Positions 21,580 through 32,900 of a stretch of DNA of 55,572 bases are shown here, in pieces; within the stretch, counting starts at the first letter, position 1, and each line of letters begins with the position of its first letter. Below the pieces are notes generated by a model that saw only the letters and a list, made by a program, of their open reading frames with translations, was not told the origin of the DNA and searched no databases. The position numbers and the translations under genes were made by a program. Origin of the DNA: a virus; the IMG/VR virus record IMGVR_UViG_3300043413_000016, positions 1-55,572 of that record; one strand, written 5' to 3'.

Positions 21580-23363
21580 TAGGCCCCCGACAAGCTGTAG
21601 GCAGCCGCGCCCGCAACGCGGTTGAGGACGACATAGCCAACGGGGTTTGATGCCAGCGTGCGCGTCAGCGTGCTGGTGCCGCCGTTGAGCGTGGGGCCAC
21701 CGGAAACTGCAAACGTCACCGAGCCCGTGGCCGGCAACCAAACTGCCTGGCCATCCGAAGGTGTCCACAAGGTCGATGCGTCAACCGTGTAGGCTGTCGA
21801 TGCCGCAGCGCGGGCCTGCGTGTTTGCGTGCTGCGGGCGCAGCGTCACGGCGCCTGAGTCGTCCCGCAGCGCCCCAGTCGCTGGCCGTCGCGTTTTGGTC
21901 AGCTTGGGCGCAGAGATCCCGACTTTGATATCGGGGCACGCCGTTGCAGCGTACACGCTCACCCGCGCTGCTGATGCAGTAAATCCGCCCTGCCCCATCG
22001 CCGCAACGTCAGGCGTTGCAAGGTGCAGCGTCACAGTGCTCGTGCCCGATGGCATGACCGTCGCGTCAATCGCCTGCTGGATGAGCACGGTGCCGCCAGC
22101 TGCGCCAGTTAGCGTAACTGTTACGTCCACAGTGTTGAATGCAACCGGCGCAGCGCCGAGCGACGTAATCGTGACATCACACTCAACCTGCACAAACTCG
22201 TCGGAGGTCAACGCCAGGTTGCCCGTCATGCCGGTGGCTGTAGAGGTCAAGTCGCACGGGATGGCCATAAAAACCGGCTGCCAGTCAACCAAGCCACGCA
22301 CCTCAATCGACTGCGTGGTGACGCCGTTTTGCGTGCTGACCACGCTGTTTGATTTTGTCCCGCTGGCTGCGGTGATCCCAAAGCCAACAGCCTGGGTGCC
22401 CCAGCTGTTTGCTTCTTGGTTCGCCAGGGTGGCGTTGCTGATCCAGTTGCCCTCGAACACGCCTTTTGCAGGCTGGCCGTACCACGCTGTAAGCTGGGCA
22501 GCCGTTGGGCGGGCAAGGGCAATTTTGCCGCCGCCGCCGAGGTGTATGCCGTCGTAGCTGATCCCAGGCAGGTACGCCCCGGTTGCGTCATGCGTGACGT
22601 TGAGCGGGTCGATAAATGCGTACCCTTGGGCGCCGAAAGTGGCTGTTAGCGTTGATCGGCACCAGGCATTCCACTCGACGACGGCTTGCCGAATCAGCGC
22701 CAAGTTTGCATTGGCCGCGCTGTATCCCGGGCAGCCGTAATCACACACGCGGGCATTGGATGCCAGGATGCGGGCAATCAGTGCAGTGGCTGACGTCTTG
22801 GCCGCGTCCAGTACGGCGGTATACGTGCCAGCCGTCACCGTGGCCAGGTTGTTTGTGGGCAAGTGCAGCAGCACCACGTCGGGCGACTGGGCCAGAATGT
22901 CGCCAGCTGAGTATCGCGTTGCCGATGCCGACAGCGTATCCCGAGCCAGCATTTGTGCCAGCGTCTGCCCGCCAATGCCGCCTTGAGCAACGACGCGCGC
23001 TTGGGGGTAAAACATCCCAAGGGCGAATCCCTCGGTTTGGTACTGATTGGTTGTGGCCCCCGCAGGCATGACGGCCTGGAACGGGCTCAGGCTGCTGTTT
23101 GCGTACGTTGGCGCGACAAGTGACAGCGAAGTGCCAAGCGTCGCCACACGCACGGGCAGGTCGCGCTCAGCTCTGCTGATCGTCGCCAGCGGGGCGCCGG
23201 CTGCGTCAAGGGCTACGCCGGCAGCGGTCAATGCTGCCACCCCGGTAGCGCCTGCGGTGGTCTGGGCGGTGGTCAGCGCGACGGCGCCGATTTGCTCCCG
23301 CACATCCGCTTGATCTTGCGCGGTCAGAGGTGATCCGCCTACGGCCAGTGGTTTCGTTGCCAT
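21579..23363 (-). CDS. tail spike with SGNH/GDSL esterase domain, 594 aa
   Basis: The N-terminus (residues 1-65) is the short adaptor type common to phage fibres. From about residue 70 to 290 there is an SGNH hydrolase domain: GTSLS (Ser79, block I), GGIGGQT near 128-134 (block II Gly), LPTNN with Asn171 (block III), and DGIHLGGGG with Asp271 and His274 (block V). Such enzymes deacetylate or de-esterify capsule or O-antigen. The C-terminal 300 residues are beta-rich, likely binding domains. ATG 23363; the next gene shares TAATG. Confidence 0.85.
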   Translation of the reverse strand: MATKPLAVGGSPLTAQDQADVREQIGAVALTTAQTTAGATGVAALTAAGVALDAAGAPLATISRAERDLPVRVATLGTSLSLVAPTYANSSLSPFQAVMPAGATTNQYQTEGFALGMFYPQARVVAQGGIGGQTLAQMLARDTLSASATRYSAGDILAQSPDVVLLHLPTNNLATVTAGTYTAVLDAAKTSATALIARILASNARVCDYGCPGYSAANANLALIRQAVVEWNAWCRSTLTATFGAQGYAFIDPLNVTHDATGAYLPGISYDGIHLGGGGKIALARPTAAQLTAWYGQPAKGVFEGNWISNATLANQEANSWGTQAVGFGITAASGTKSNSVVSTQNGVTTQSIEVRGLVDWQPVFMAIPCDLTSTATGMTGNLALTSDEFVQVECDVTITSLGAAPVAFNTVDVTVTLTGAAGGTVLIQQAIDATVMPSGTSTVTLHLATPDVAAMGQGGFTASAARVSVYAATACPDIKVGISAPKLTKTRRPATGALRDDSGAVTLRPQHANTQARAAASTAYTVDASTLWTPSDGQAVWLPATGSVTFAVSGGPTLNGGTSTLTRTLASNPVGYVVLNRVAGAAAYSLSGA

Positions 23364-23369
23364 GTAGCG

Positions 23370-23513
23370 TTATCCAAGTGTGAGGTTTTGACCGCCCAGG
23401 GTGAGCGTTGATCCGCCCAAAGTCATGGTGTTGCCAGATGGAGGAGCGCCCCCCCCTGCATTGCCAGGCGCGGGCAAGCTCGGCAGCCGCAACGCAAGTG
23501 CCGGCGTGAACAT
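23370..23513 (-). CDS. small Gly/Leu-rich repeat protein, 47 aa
   Basis: ATG 23513 overlaps the upstream stop as ATGA. 47 residues: a hydrophobic start (FTPALALRLPSLPAPG), then a short TLGG repeat (TMTLGGSTLTLGGQNLTLG), which could form a beta turn stack. It lies between the small tail gene and the SGNH spike. Small Gly-rich proteins of this kind often follow the tail or decoration genes. Confidence 0.5.
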   Translation of the reverse strand: MFTPALALRLPSLPAPGNAGGGAPPSGNTMTLGGSTLTLGGQNLTLG

Positions 23514-23788
23514 CAGTCGTAGGCGGCAACCACGCCGCTGGTCAGGGTGTAGGCCGTGAACGGGCCAAACAGCACCGTGCCTGCCGGGATCGTCACGCCA
23601 GTCAGTGAGCCGGTGGCCCAGGTGCGCGTCAGCGATGCAAACACCGTGTCGGTGATGCACTGGATTTGCTTGACGTTGATGCCCGTAACGGCCGTGGTGT
23701 TGGTGGTGTAGCGCACCGGGCCCGAGCCGTTCACGTCGGCCGTTCTGTTGCCGCCGTTTTCGTCAACGCGGCCATGAATCCTGTCCAT
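23513..23788 (-). CDS. hypothetical tail or decoration protein, 91 aa
   Basis: 91 residues from ATG 23788. Beta-rich, with GVTIPAGTVLFGPFTAYTLTSGVVAAYD at the end, a pattern I associate with small virion surface proteins in podovirus-like phages. It follows the giant polyvalent gene and its small membrane partner. No catalytic motif. Confidence 0.6.
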   Translation of the reverse strand: MDRIHGRVDENGGNRTADVNGSGPVRYTTNTTAVTGINVKQIQCITDTVFASLTRTWATGSLTGVTIPAGTVLFGPFTAYTLTSGVVAAYD

Positions 23789-23857
23789 ACTGTGCCCTCA
23801 CGCATGCGCCGTGGCGGCGCGTGTCTTGGCGCGAGGATATGGGCGGGGTCAGGGGCG

Positions 23858-23869
23858 TTTTGTGGGCGG
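23858..23869 (-). promoter_or_regulatory. repeated motif CCGCCCACAAAA, copy 1
   Basis: Minus-strand CCGCCCACAAAA in the 83-base gap between the tiny membrane gene and the 91-residue gene. The same 12 bases occur at 47914-47925 and 48448-48459, also between late genes, and at 45564-45575 inside a gene. A regulatory role in late transcription or mRNA processing is inferred. Confidence 0.4.
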
Positions 23870-23871
23870 TG

Positions 23872-23991
23872 CTACAGGAGCCAGAAGTAGACCCACGCAG
23901 CAAGGGCAACTACAGCGGCGCCGATCATGAGCGTAGGGCCTCCGCTGGCAACCACGGCCAGCATGAAGACAAGCCAAACGGATGTCCTCAC
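23872..23991 (-). CDS. tiny membrane protein, 39 aa
   Basis: GTG 23991 overlaps the stop of the 3,090-residue gene as GTGA. 39 residues, nearly all hydrophobic: VWLVFMLAVVASGGPTLMIGAAVVALAAWVYFWLL, two membrane spans or one hairpin. The TAG stop (23872-23874) is followed after three bases by the 12-base motif CCGCCCACAAAA. The 83 bases to the next gene hold that motif and nothing else I can support. Confidence 0.5.
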   Translation of the reverse strand: MRTSVWLVFMLAVVASGGPTLMIGAAVVALAAWVYFWLL

Positions 23992-26900
23992 CCAACCTCC
24001 GCAAACCGCGCACGTTCGCGCAGGAAGTCTTTGCTGTCGGGCAGCGTGATGCCCTGCTCGGTGTTGGCGGTGTTGCGCCGCCTGTTCATCATCGACCGCG
24101 CGATGGTCGTGCTGGTGATCTGCATTTGCGGGTTGGCGCGGTTCCAGTTGGCGATGCGCTCGCGCAGCTCGTCCACCGCTTCCATGTCGCCATCAATGCG
24201 CGCCTTGGCCATCTGCGAAACCAAGCGCTGCCGGCGCTCGTCCAGCGCCGTCTTGGCGTTCATCACGGCGTTGCGGCCCTCGAACATTTCGCTGGCCCTA
24301 GCCGGTGCAAAGCCGCTGAAGCGCCCGATGATCTCGGCTGTGGTAAGTTCCATCAGAGGCTCGCCCGTGTAGCTGGTGATGCCCTCCTGGCCTTCGCGCA
24401 CAGCTTTCAGCGGATCGCGGATGAACTTGGGCACCACCGATTCCACAGCCTTGGAGTAGTCACCGCGCGCCATGTGGTCGGCTGCCGTGTACCAGCCCAG
24501 GATGGTGCCAGCCGTGGGGCCCAGGATGTTGCCCATGTCATTGGCGAAGGCTTCGCGCGGGTTCTCGCCTTCGCGCCCGCCATCGCGCCACCACAGGTCA
24601 CTCAGACTGACCCGGCCGCTGATGTCCCAGGCCGGCATCAGTGCCCGCGGCACACCCCTGGCCATGAACTCGCCCCACTCCTTGTCGGCCAGCATGTTGC
24701 GATACTCGGTCTTCCAGTCCCAGGGCTCTTCATCGTCGCCTTGCAGCGCGTTCACCAAGCCCTGCACTAGCCCGGCAAAGAACGACACCCCGGGCAAGCC
24801 CAAACTGCCAGCCATGGCGCCAGTTACCATGAACGTGGAAAGAAGCTGGTTCCTGGCAATGCGCCGCACTTCTGGGCTCTCGTCCTTCAGGGCTTGGTAC
24901 GCGGCGCGGCCCAGGAAGTAGGTCATGTTCTGACTGAACTGCTTGAACTGCGTCACCACCCGCGCGACGTTGCCCTGCATGTACCGGGCGCGGTTGCTGG
25001 CCGAGTAGTCGAACTGGCTGCGCTTGATGGCTTCGCGCGCCGCATCCATTGCCTTCTCTTCGTTCGCAGATTTGCCCATTTCCAGTCGGTACGCCATCAG
25101 TGCCGTCACTTGGCGATTCATAACCTCTGGAACGTGGAAGGTCCATCCCACGATTCGCATGGCCCGCGCGATGGCAAACGATGCCCTGCTGCGCGCCTGG
25201 TTGCCCACGTCGCGGCTGGTTGCTGATGCCAAGTCGTGCGCCTGGGTCAAGTCGATCACGCCCTCTTCTTGCAGGGTCGAGATGGCCCGGCGCTCGTCGG
25301 CAGAAAGTTTCGGGCTCTGCGCCGCGTTGAAGCCGCTCTTGGCGTTGGGCTTGGCCCCCATGATGTCGGCGTAGGCTTTACCCATGGCAGCCGTGGCCCG
25401 GGTGAAGCCGTATCGCGCGCCGATGTAGGGCAGCGCCACCATGGGGACCTGCAGCATGTTGATAAGGCCGGCCGCTGGCGACAGGCCCAGGTACATGACG
25501 AAGCCCACCTGCGTGGCAGCCGCAGACAACGGGTGCGTGTCTGGGTTCAGGGCCGCGTCATGGCGCTGCGCCAGTTCGCCCAGGATCTGCGAATGCTTGG
25601 TGAAATCGCCCTCGGGTGCGCTCTCAATCTGCTTGTAGGCATCCTCCAGCGCAAACGTCATCTTGTCGCCGTGATTCAACCGGGCGATGTGGCCAGCCGC
25701 GTGGAAGGCGCTCGACGCGAAGCCGCGCATCACGTCAGCAGAGAAGCCGGCTGTGTTCTTGCGGTGCGTGAAGTGCTTGCGGTAGCTCAGGTCAGGCAAC
25801 GCCTTGATGAACAACTGGTTCAGGTCGTCCAGCAACTGCTCCTTCATAGACGTGGGTGAAGCGCCAATGCGGGCCTCTTTCATGTCCATCTTGTCGATGA
25901 CCTGCAGCACGTCACCAATGAACTTGCCCGCTGAGCCATCCATGGCGCGGTTGTACTTCTTGGCCATCTGCAGCTTCACGCTGAAGCCGTCAGCCTCCAG
26001 CGCGCGGGCGGCGGCGGCCTGCTCCCCGGCGTTCTCGTAGGCGGCCACCACGCGCTCGCCGTCGCTGTCGCGGTTGGCGATGACAAGGAAGTCGCCAAAG
26101 CGGTGCAGCGGGAAGTACGGGCCGCCCTGCATGTACTGGTCAAAGCGCTTGCGGATGTCGGCCAGTGCCACGGCACGCTCAGCGCGGTTTTCGATCAGGC
26201 GCGCAATGCGACCCTCCAGCGCCTTGCGCAAGTCGGCAAGCGTACCCGCGTGGAAGTCGCGCACTTTGGCATACATGGCCTGGGCATCCTTGGGCAGCAT
26301 GCGGTACTTGGCGCGCAGCATTGCGTGCGCTTGGCGCTGCTCTTCGGTGGCCCTTGCTGGTGGGTCGTCCTTGTCGGGGTGCACTTGGGCAACCGTCGCA
26401 TCCAGCATCACCCTGGCGAGCCGGTCGTTCACCTCGGCGTCGATCTTGCTCCACTCTTCGTACAGTTCCTCGGCTTTCTGCGCGGCGCCCTGGCGCTCGT
26501 TTTCCATCTGACGGGTCAGGTTGTCGTAGTCCCTGACCGGTGGAATCTCGTCGCCGTACATATCCGCGATCTGGTCGCGGGTCATGGCTCCCAGCCAGAA
26601 CGGGCGGGCGCCTTCGCTGATGGCGCGCACGCGATCTGCTTTGGTCTCGCCGGCTTTGGAGAAGATGCCGCCCTTGGCGTTCAGGAGGTCTTGGGCGGTC
26701 AATTTGCCGGTCGCCCTGCTGATGTCAAAGAACCGCGCCTTCTGCGCATCAGTCAGCATCAAGTCGCTTTGCCGGCTGCCATCTGAGGCCATCACGGCTT
26801 CCAATCCCCGCAGTATCGGCGCATCGCTGCGCAGACCCAGAAGGCCTTTGAGCTTGCTGATGGCTTCGTCAAGCCACACGCCGATGCGCTGCCAAACGCT

Positions 26901-29900
26901 GTCCTTGGTGGCAAACCGGTTGCCCAGCAGGCGCGTAGCGTTCACGGCCCAGAACTCGCTGGGGTTGATAAGTTGGTAGTGCTGGTCGTAGTTCAGGGGG
27001 CCTTGCTGTATGGCCTTCACCAGCGCCTTGTAGGCTTCAAGGTCGCCAGCAATGGCTTTGGTCACGTTGCCCAGCGCTTCGCGTTGCTCTGGCGTTGCGT
27101 TCTTGATGGCCTTTGCCAGCGCCTTGGCCCACTCTCCGCGGATCGCGCTCTGCATCTCCGGCGTCATCATCCGCTCAGCATGGTGCAGGATTTCATGTAC
27201 CGCCGTGCCCACGTTGTCGGCACCTTTGAACAGTCGCACGATCTCGGCCGCTGGGTTGTAGTCGCCAGCAGTGCCGCCTTCGGTCGGCGTGCGAACACTT
27301 ATTGCCAGGCGCTCGGCCAGCGCAGGGTTTTTGTCCAGCGCCCACAAAGCAAAGTCCACAGCCTCGGGGTTGATGTCGCCTTGTCGTCGGGCTCGAATCA
27401 ACCGCTCGCGCACGATGTCAGCGCCACGCTCGCGGTCGCGCATCAGGCGGTTAGCTGCCTTGGTGTCGGAAACATCCTGCATCTGCAACGCAAGGTTGCG
27501 AACGGCCATGGCGAAGTAGGGCTCGCTGATTTCGCCTTGTTCAAGTCGGCGCACCAGCGCAGCCAGTTTGCGGGTGGCCTGCAGGTTTGGAACCTCTGCC
27601 GGCTCGTAGCCCTGGGCTGCCATCTTGGCGCCAATGCGGCTGAGATCTTGGACGGTGAGTTTGCCGGGCGGCTTGCCGGTCAGCGCTGCACCAAGGGCGC
27701 GGCTGTACTTGGCGCCGCCTGAATCCGGCACCGGTTGGTCAATCTCAAGGTCCATCAGGTCAGCAGCACGGGTGTCACCAGCTTCGCGCAGCAGGCTTGC
27801 AACCCTGTCGTCGCCCGATCCGATCACATCGTCAAAGGTTTGGTCGGATTCCTCAAGTGCGGCGCTGAACAAGTCGGCGTCAACGTAGACCACGGGCACA
27901 GCAATGTCCGCCTTCTTCGCTGCCGCCAGCCGATGCGAGCCTGTCAGCGCATAGGTTCCGTTGCCGTTGTCCCAGACAAGGATCGGCCTTCCCTCCCAAC
28001 CGCTTTCTTGCATGCCCGCAACAAGTGTTGCCAGTTTCGCGCGGTCACGCGGGGGATGAATCTCGATGATGCTGCGGGCCTCCAACTCGTCGTCGGGCTG
28101 CATGCTGCGGGTTGTATCACGGCTGAATGCAGGCGCCATGCCCTGGCCCATGCCCTGCCGCGCCATGGCCTGCAGCCCGTCGCGCGCCAACTTGCGCAGC
28201 GTTGCCGGGTCTGCAAGCAGCTTGGCCCGCAGCTTCATGCCAATGCCTGCGGCCTGCAGCGCTTTTGCAAGACCAGCACGCAAGGCAGCCATCAGGTCTT
28301 CAACCCAGCGGCGCAAAGTGCTGGGCACGCGCTCGCGGTCGGCTTGGTACTGCTCCACACTGTACGCGGCCAGCTCCTCAAGCCGCGCCTCGCCGGTCAC
28401 GTCGTCAGGGATGCGGCCGGCTGCCTGCTTGAAGAACCGATTCACCGCGCTGTCGGGTGACTTTGCCAAGGCGTCGATCTTCGCCAGGCGGTCCATCAGG
28501 GCGGTGTAGGTAGCCTCGCCAACCGTGGCGCGCAGCGTGGCATGCAGCGCTTCGTGGTATGCCACGGCAGTGCTGCCCTGGGTCGTGTTGGCTGCAAACA
28601 AGCCAATGGTCCCGTTCTGCGTGACACCAGCGGCATCGGCAGGCATGCCACGGCCTGGGCGGTCGGCAATCGTCAGCAGCCCGGCTTGCTCCAGGACGCC
28701 AATGGCCTCGGGGCTGAACTCGGCTTCAAGGGCGGTGCGAAGGTCGGCGGCGCTTCTTGGCAGGGCAAACAGTTCGTCGTTTTCGCTCAGCGCCTTGAGG
28801 GCGTTGGTTTCAGCTCTACTGCCCGTGCGGCTGTACAGCGCCACGTTGCCAGCGTCGTCGGTGCGGGTCTTCAGTTCGCCAACAAACTCGTCCAGGGCCT
28901 TGTTGATAGCGATGCGTTCTGCGCCCGTTGGGTATGGCCGTTTGAAGCCCCAGGGCGTCAGGATGCCGGCGTTCTCAGGGCCGTAGTTCAGGAACCGGCT
29001 GGTGCCGCCCTGAGTGGCGATCTTGTCTTTCACGTAGCCCTGAAAGGCTCGTGCCGCCATTTCGTGCGGTGTGGTCCAGTAGTCGCCGCCCCGGCCCTGG
29101 TCAAGCTCGCGGGCCTCGCGCGCAAACTCGGTGGGCACCATGCGCTGCTTCTCGGTGCCACTCTGCGCCTCGGCTAGCATCTTCAGGCGCTGGCTGTAGC
29201 GGTTCATGTTGCCACGCAGGCGGTCCATCAGGCCGTTCTGGTTGGTGCCATCGAAGCCGCTGCGCCCGCGCACCTGCTTGTAGATCGCGCTCAGGCGTTC
29301 CAGCGAGTCGTTTGTCCAGCGCGTCACTGCTTTGCTTCCGGTCGGCGTGCTGACGGATGGAACCTTGACAGTCGTCCAGTCGGTCGTGATCGCAAGCATG
29401 TCGCCGTCGATCATGGCCTTGGCAATGGCGTCGAACTCGGCCAGCAGTTCTGCGCTGGCCGGCTTGTTGTTGCGCTTCCAGTAGCGCACGTCCTTCTGTT
29501 CTGACAAGTCGCGGCGCAGGCTGTCCAGGGCTGATGCCAGTTCCTCGCGGGTGGCCCCGGTGAACTTGTCCACCTTGGCCATGTCCTCCACGTAGGTTTC
29601 GGCGCGCTTGGTCATCGTGGTCAGCAACTTCTCGTAAGCCGCGCGCACCTCCGGCCGCACACCAGACCGATTGCGGGTGAAGCCGCCGCTGGCCAAGTCA
29701 TCCGTGGCATCGCTGCTGGTCTTCAGCGAACGGGTGCCGTCCTTGTTGATGACCCAGGTTGCCGATGCTTTGCCGTCCTGCCGGCCAAAGTAGTGGTCCA
29801 GCGCGTGGAACCACTCATGCGCAAGACTGCCAGCGCCGCGCTCTTTGGTCAGGTTGATGACAGCCCGGTCCAGTTCGTAGTGAGCACGGGCGCTGTTCAA

Positions 29901-32900
29901 GCCGTGGCCGCGCGCACCAAACGCTAGCGCAAGGTCGCCGTTCAGGCCAATGGCCTTGGGCGGGATGCCCATCACGTCGGCCAAGTCCATCAGGCCATCC
30001 CAGGCGTCATTCATCAGGGCCTGGCGCTCGTCTTGGTTGTTCCAGTTCCCGAACTCCACGCCGCGCAGGCCAAATGTTTCCTTGAAGTCCTCGCCGCGCA
30101 CGTCGCCATTGCGGCGCGCGGGGCCGGTGCGTTTGCGGTCAGGCGGAAGCGGCAAATCCGCCTCACCAAACGTGGTGTTCGTTTCCACGATGGCTACCGC
30201 GTTCTGCGCCATGTAGGCCATAGCCTCCTCGCGGGTGTCGAACTGCTGTTCAACCACCTTCACGCGCTTGCGGTCGCTGATGTCGCGCCAGATTTCGTAC
30301 TTGCCGTCGCTGGTGGGGACAGGCCTGTGCTTCAAGCCCACGGCTGCTATGGGCACAAAGGCGTCGGCTTCTTCTTTGGTGGCAAAGGTGGTGCGGCCAA
30401 CCTGCTTGGCCTGCCCGCTCCAGTCCAGTGACTTGGTATCGCGGATGATCCACCGGCCGGCGTCTTTCACCTCGCCAAGCATGCCGCCTGGGGTGACGAT
30501 TTCGCTGACCTGGAAGCGCCGCGCCCAGGCCGGGCGGTCGTCGTCAGACTTGCGCCGCGTGGTGCCGGTGCTGACTGCAGTGTCCTTGCGGGCACCGCCG
30601 ATCTTCTCGCCCACGTCCTGAATGGTGGCCTGCACCCCTGCCGCTGGCTTGTCTGCTGCGGCCTGGTGGGTGGGTGCGGCCGGCGCATCAAACAGCCCAC
30701 CCTGCCCCGCAGCCGCGCCAACATCAACAGCCCTGTCACTGCCAGTCAGCGTGAACTCGTCGCGCTCGGCGTCGGCCTTGGCTTTGTCGGCCAGCCGGCG
30801 CTGCTCTTTGGCGTCATCTGCTGCTGCGCGGGCTTCGCGGTCGGCGCGGGCGCGCAGGCCTTCGGCGTCCTGGGCTTCGAGGGTCAGCCCTTCGGCTTGG
30901 GTGTCAGCCCGCGCCGCAGCGCCTCGATCTTCAGCAGCCGCTGCCGCTTCTTCGGGTCCATTCGCGCCAGCTTCAGCAGCGCTTGCTTTCGCAGTCCCTC
31001 GGGCTTCTTCTTTGGCAAGTTCATCAGCAATCTCCTGTTCCGTGAAGCCCATGGCGCGCATGCCTTCTTCCATGCTGACCACGGCGCCCAGCGGCGCGTC
31101 GAAGTCCGTCAGGTCGTCATCTGTGAAGGCGGCAATCTCTGCCCTGCTGAAGCCCTCTTCGTTCATGATGGCTTCGCGCTCGGCCTCCAACTCGGCGGCG
31201 GCCTGGCCTGCTGTTCCTGCAGTTGCTGGCGCCGGGCTCGCTTCTGGTCGCGCGGCTTCAGGGGCTTGCTGTGGTGGTGCTGCATTGGCTGCCTTCTTGG
31301 CATCGACTCGCTGGCGCAGGGTTGGTGCAACCTGTTCAGTTTTGGCCGTTTTCTGTACAGGTTGCGCTGACGTGCCTACGGCAGGGCCTGTTTCTATACC
31401 TGTCAGCGCTTTTTGAACCTTCGGCCAGCGGTCGTCTCTGCTCAGAACAACTTGGGCATTGCCCTCTGGGCCACGAATGGCGACAAAGCCATCGCCAGCC
31501 GACACCACGGTGTAGGGCTTGCCGTCCATGGTGAATGTGCGGCCAGGGGTCACTTTCTCACTGGAAGATTTACCAGTGAGCGCCGGTTCTGCCGGCTGCG
31601 GGGCTGCGGTCGGCTTGACCACATCAGCCGCCGTGGTGCCGCGCGTGTTGTTGGGCTGCACTTGCTGCCCGGCTGGGCCCAGGGTCGTGGGTTGCGGGCG
31701 CACCACCCAGCCGCCTGCCACCTTGACGATGTTCTCGATGCCTAGGCCTTCGCGCTTGGCGCGCACCACCGCCCCCGACTGCGCGCCATATGGCATGCCG
31801 TCCTGCGTTGTGAGGTCTTGAGGCTCGATGACTTCGGCATCAATCGCGGCGGCCTGGCCGGCGGGAATGCCTTTAAACTCAGTTGCTTCGCCAACGGGTG
31901 CCATTTCCGTGGCCTCACCCGCTGGAACCGCATCAAACTCTGTGGCGTCCGCTGTTGGCACGCGACGCACAGGCGCCGGCATGGCGTCCAGTTGATTTTG
32001 AGCCGAGCGCCTGACGTGCGCCGGTGCAGTCTGGCTGGTTCCGAGCGATGCAAGGCGGATGGCTTCGCTTTGCTGCTCAGGGTCAAGTTGCCTGATTTCG
32101 CTCAGGATGGGCGCGTTGGCGCGTCGCGCGTCTTGGGCCGATGCAACGGCATCAGGCGCCGGCCGCAATGCGTCCTGCGCGCGCTGCATCAAGGGCACGC
32201 TGGTTGCCTTCATGGCGGCGGCCACGGCTTCGTCGGGCGTAGTGGCAGTTTGCAGTTCCTGCATGCCCTGGTCGGCCTGAGCTGCCTGCTCGACCTGCGT
32301 ACGTGGCTTGGCAATGCCCAGGGCGCCGCCCATCAGGCCACCGGCCATGCCTTCCATCGTGGCGCTGGAGTAGACCCCGGCCATCGGGTCCACGTTGAAG
32401 CCTTCATTGGCCAGCGCGGTGTTGGTGGCGAATTTCTCCTGCCCGCCCTGCAGCGCCTCGGGCCCGGCTTCAGCCGCCGCGCCGCCAATGATGCGCCGCG
32501 CTGCGCCTGGCGCTGCGTTGCGGGCGCCCTGCATCAGCGACTGGGCCACTCGCTCAACACCTGAACCACCAGCCAGCGCGCCGAGTGCGCCGCCAAGGGC
32601 AATCTGCCCGGTGTTGGGGCCGGTGTAGCTCTGCGCCTGGGCGGCCACCTGGGCGGCTTCTTCGGGCGTGGCGCCGGCTTCGGTCAGGCCTCGGCCCACT
32701 TCCTCGTAGATGTTGCCCTTGATGTTGCCCACGCCCTGGGCTGCACCAACAGCAGCCGGGGCCAGCCGGCCAGCCAGCAGCGCTTGGCCACCGGGGACCA
32801 TCGCGGCGGCCACGGTCGGGGCCATGGTGCCGGCCGCCTGGGCAATCATCTGCCCGGGTGCAACGCCGAAGGCCCGCACACCGGCAATGACCTGATTCAG

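Noticed and set aside
19165-23788. Diversity-generating retroelement at the tail fibre genes
   Set aside because: No reverse transcriptase gene, and no template/variable repeat pair near the fibre C-termini that I can see.
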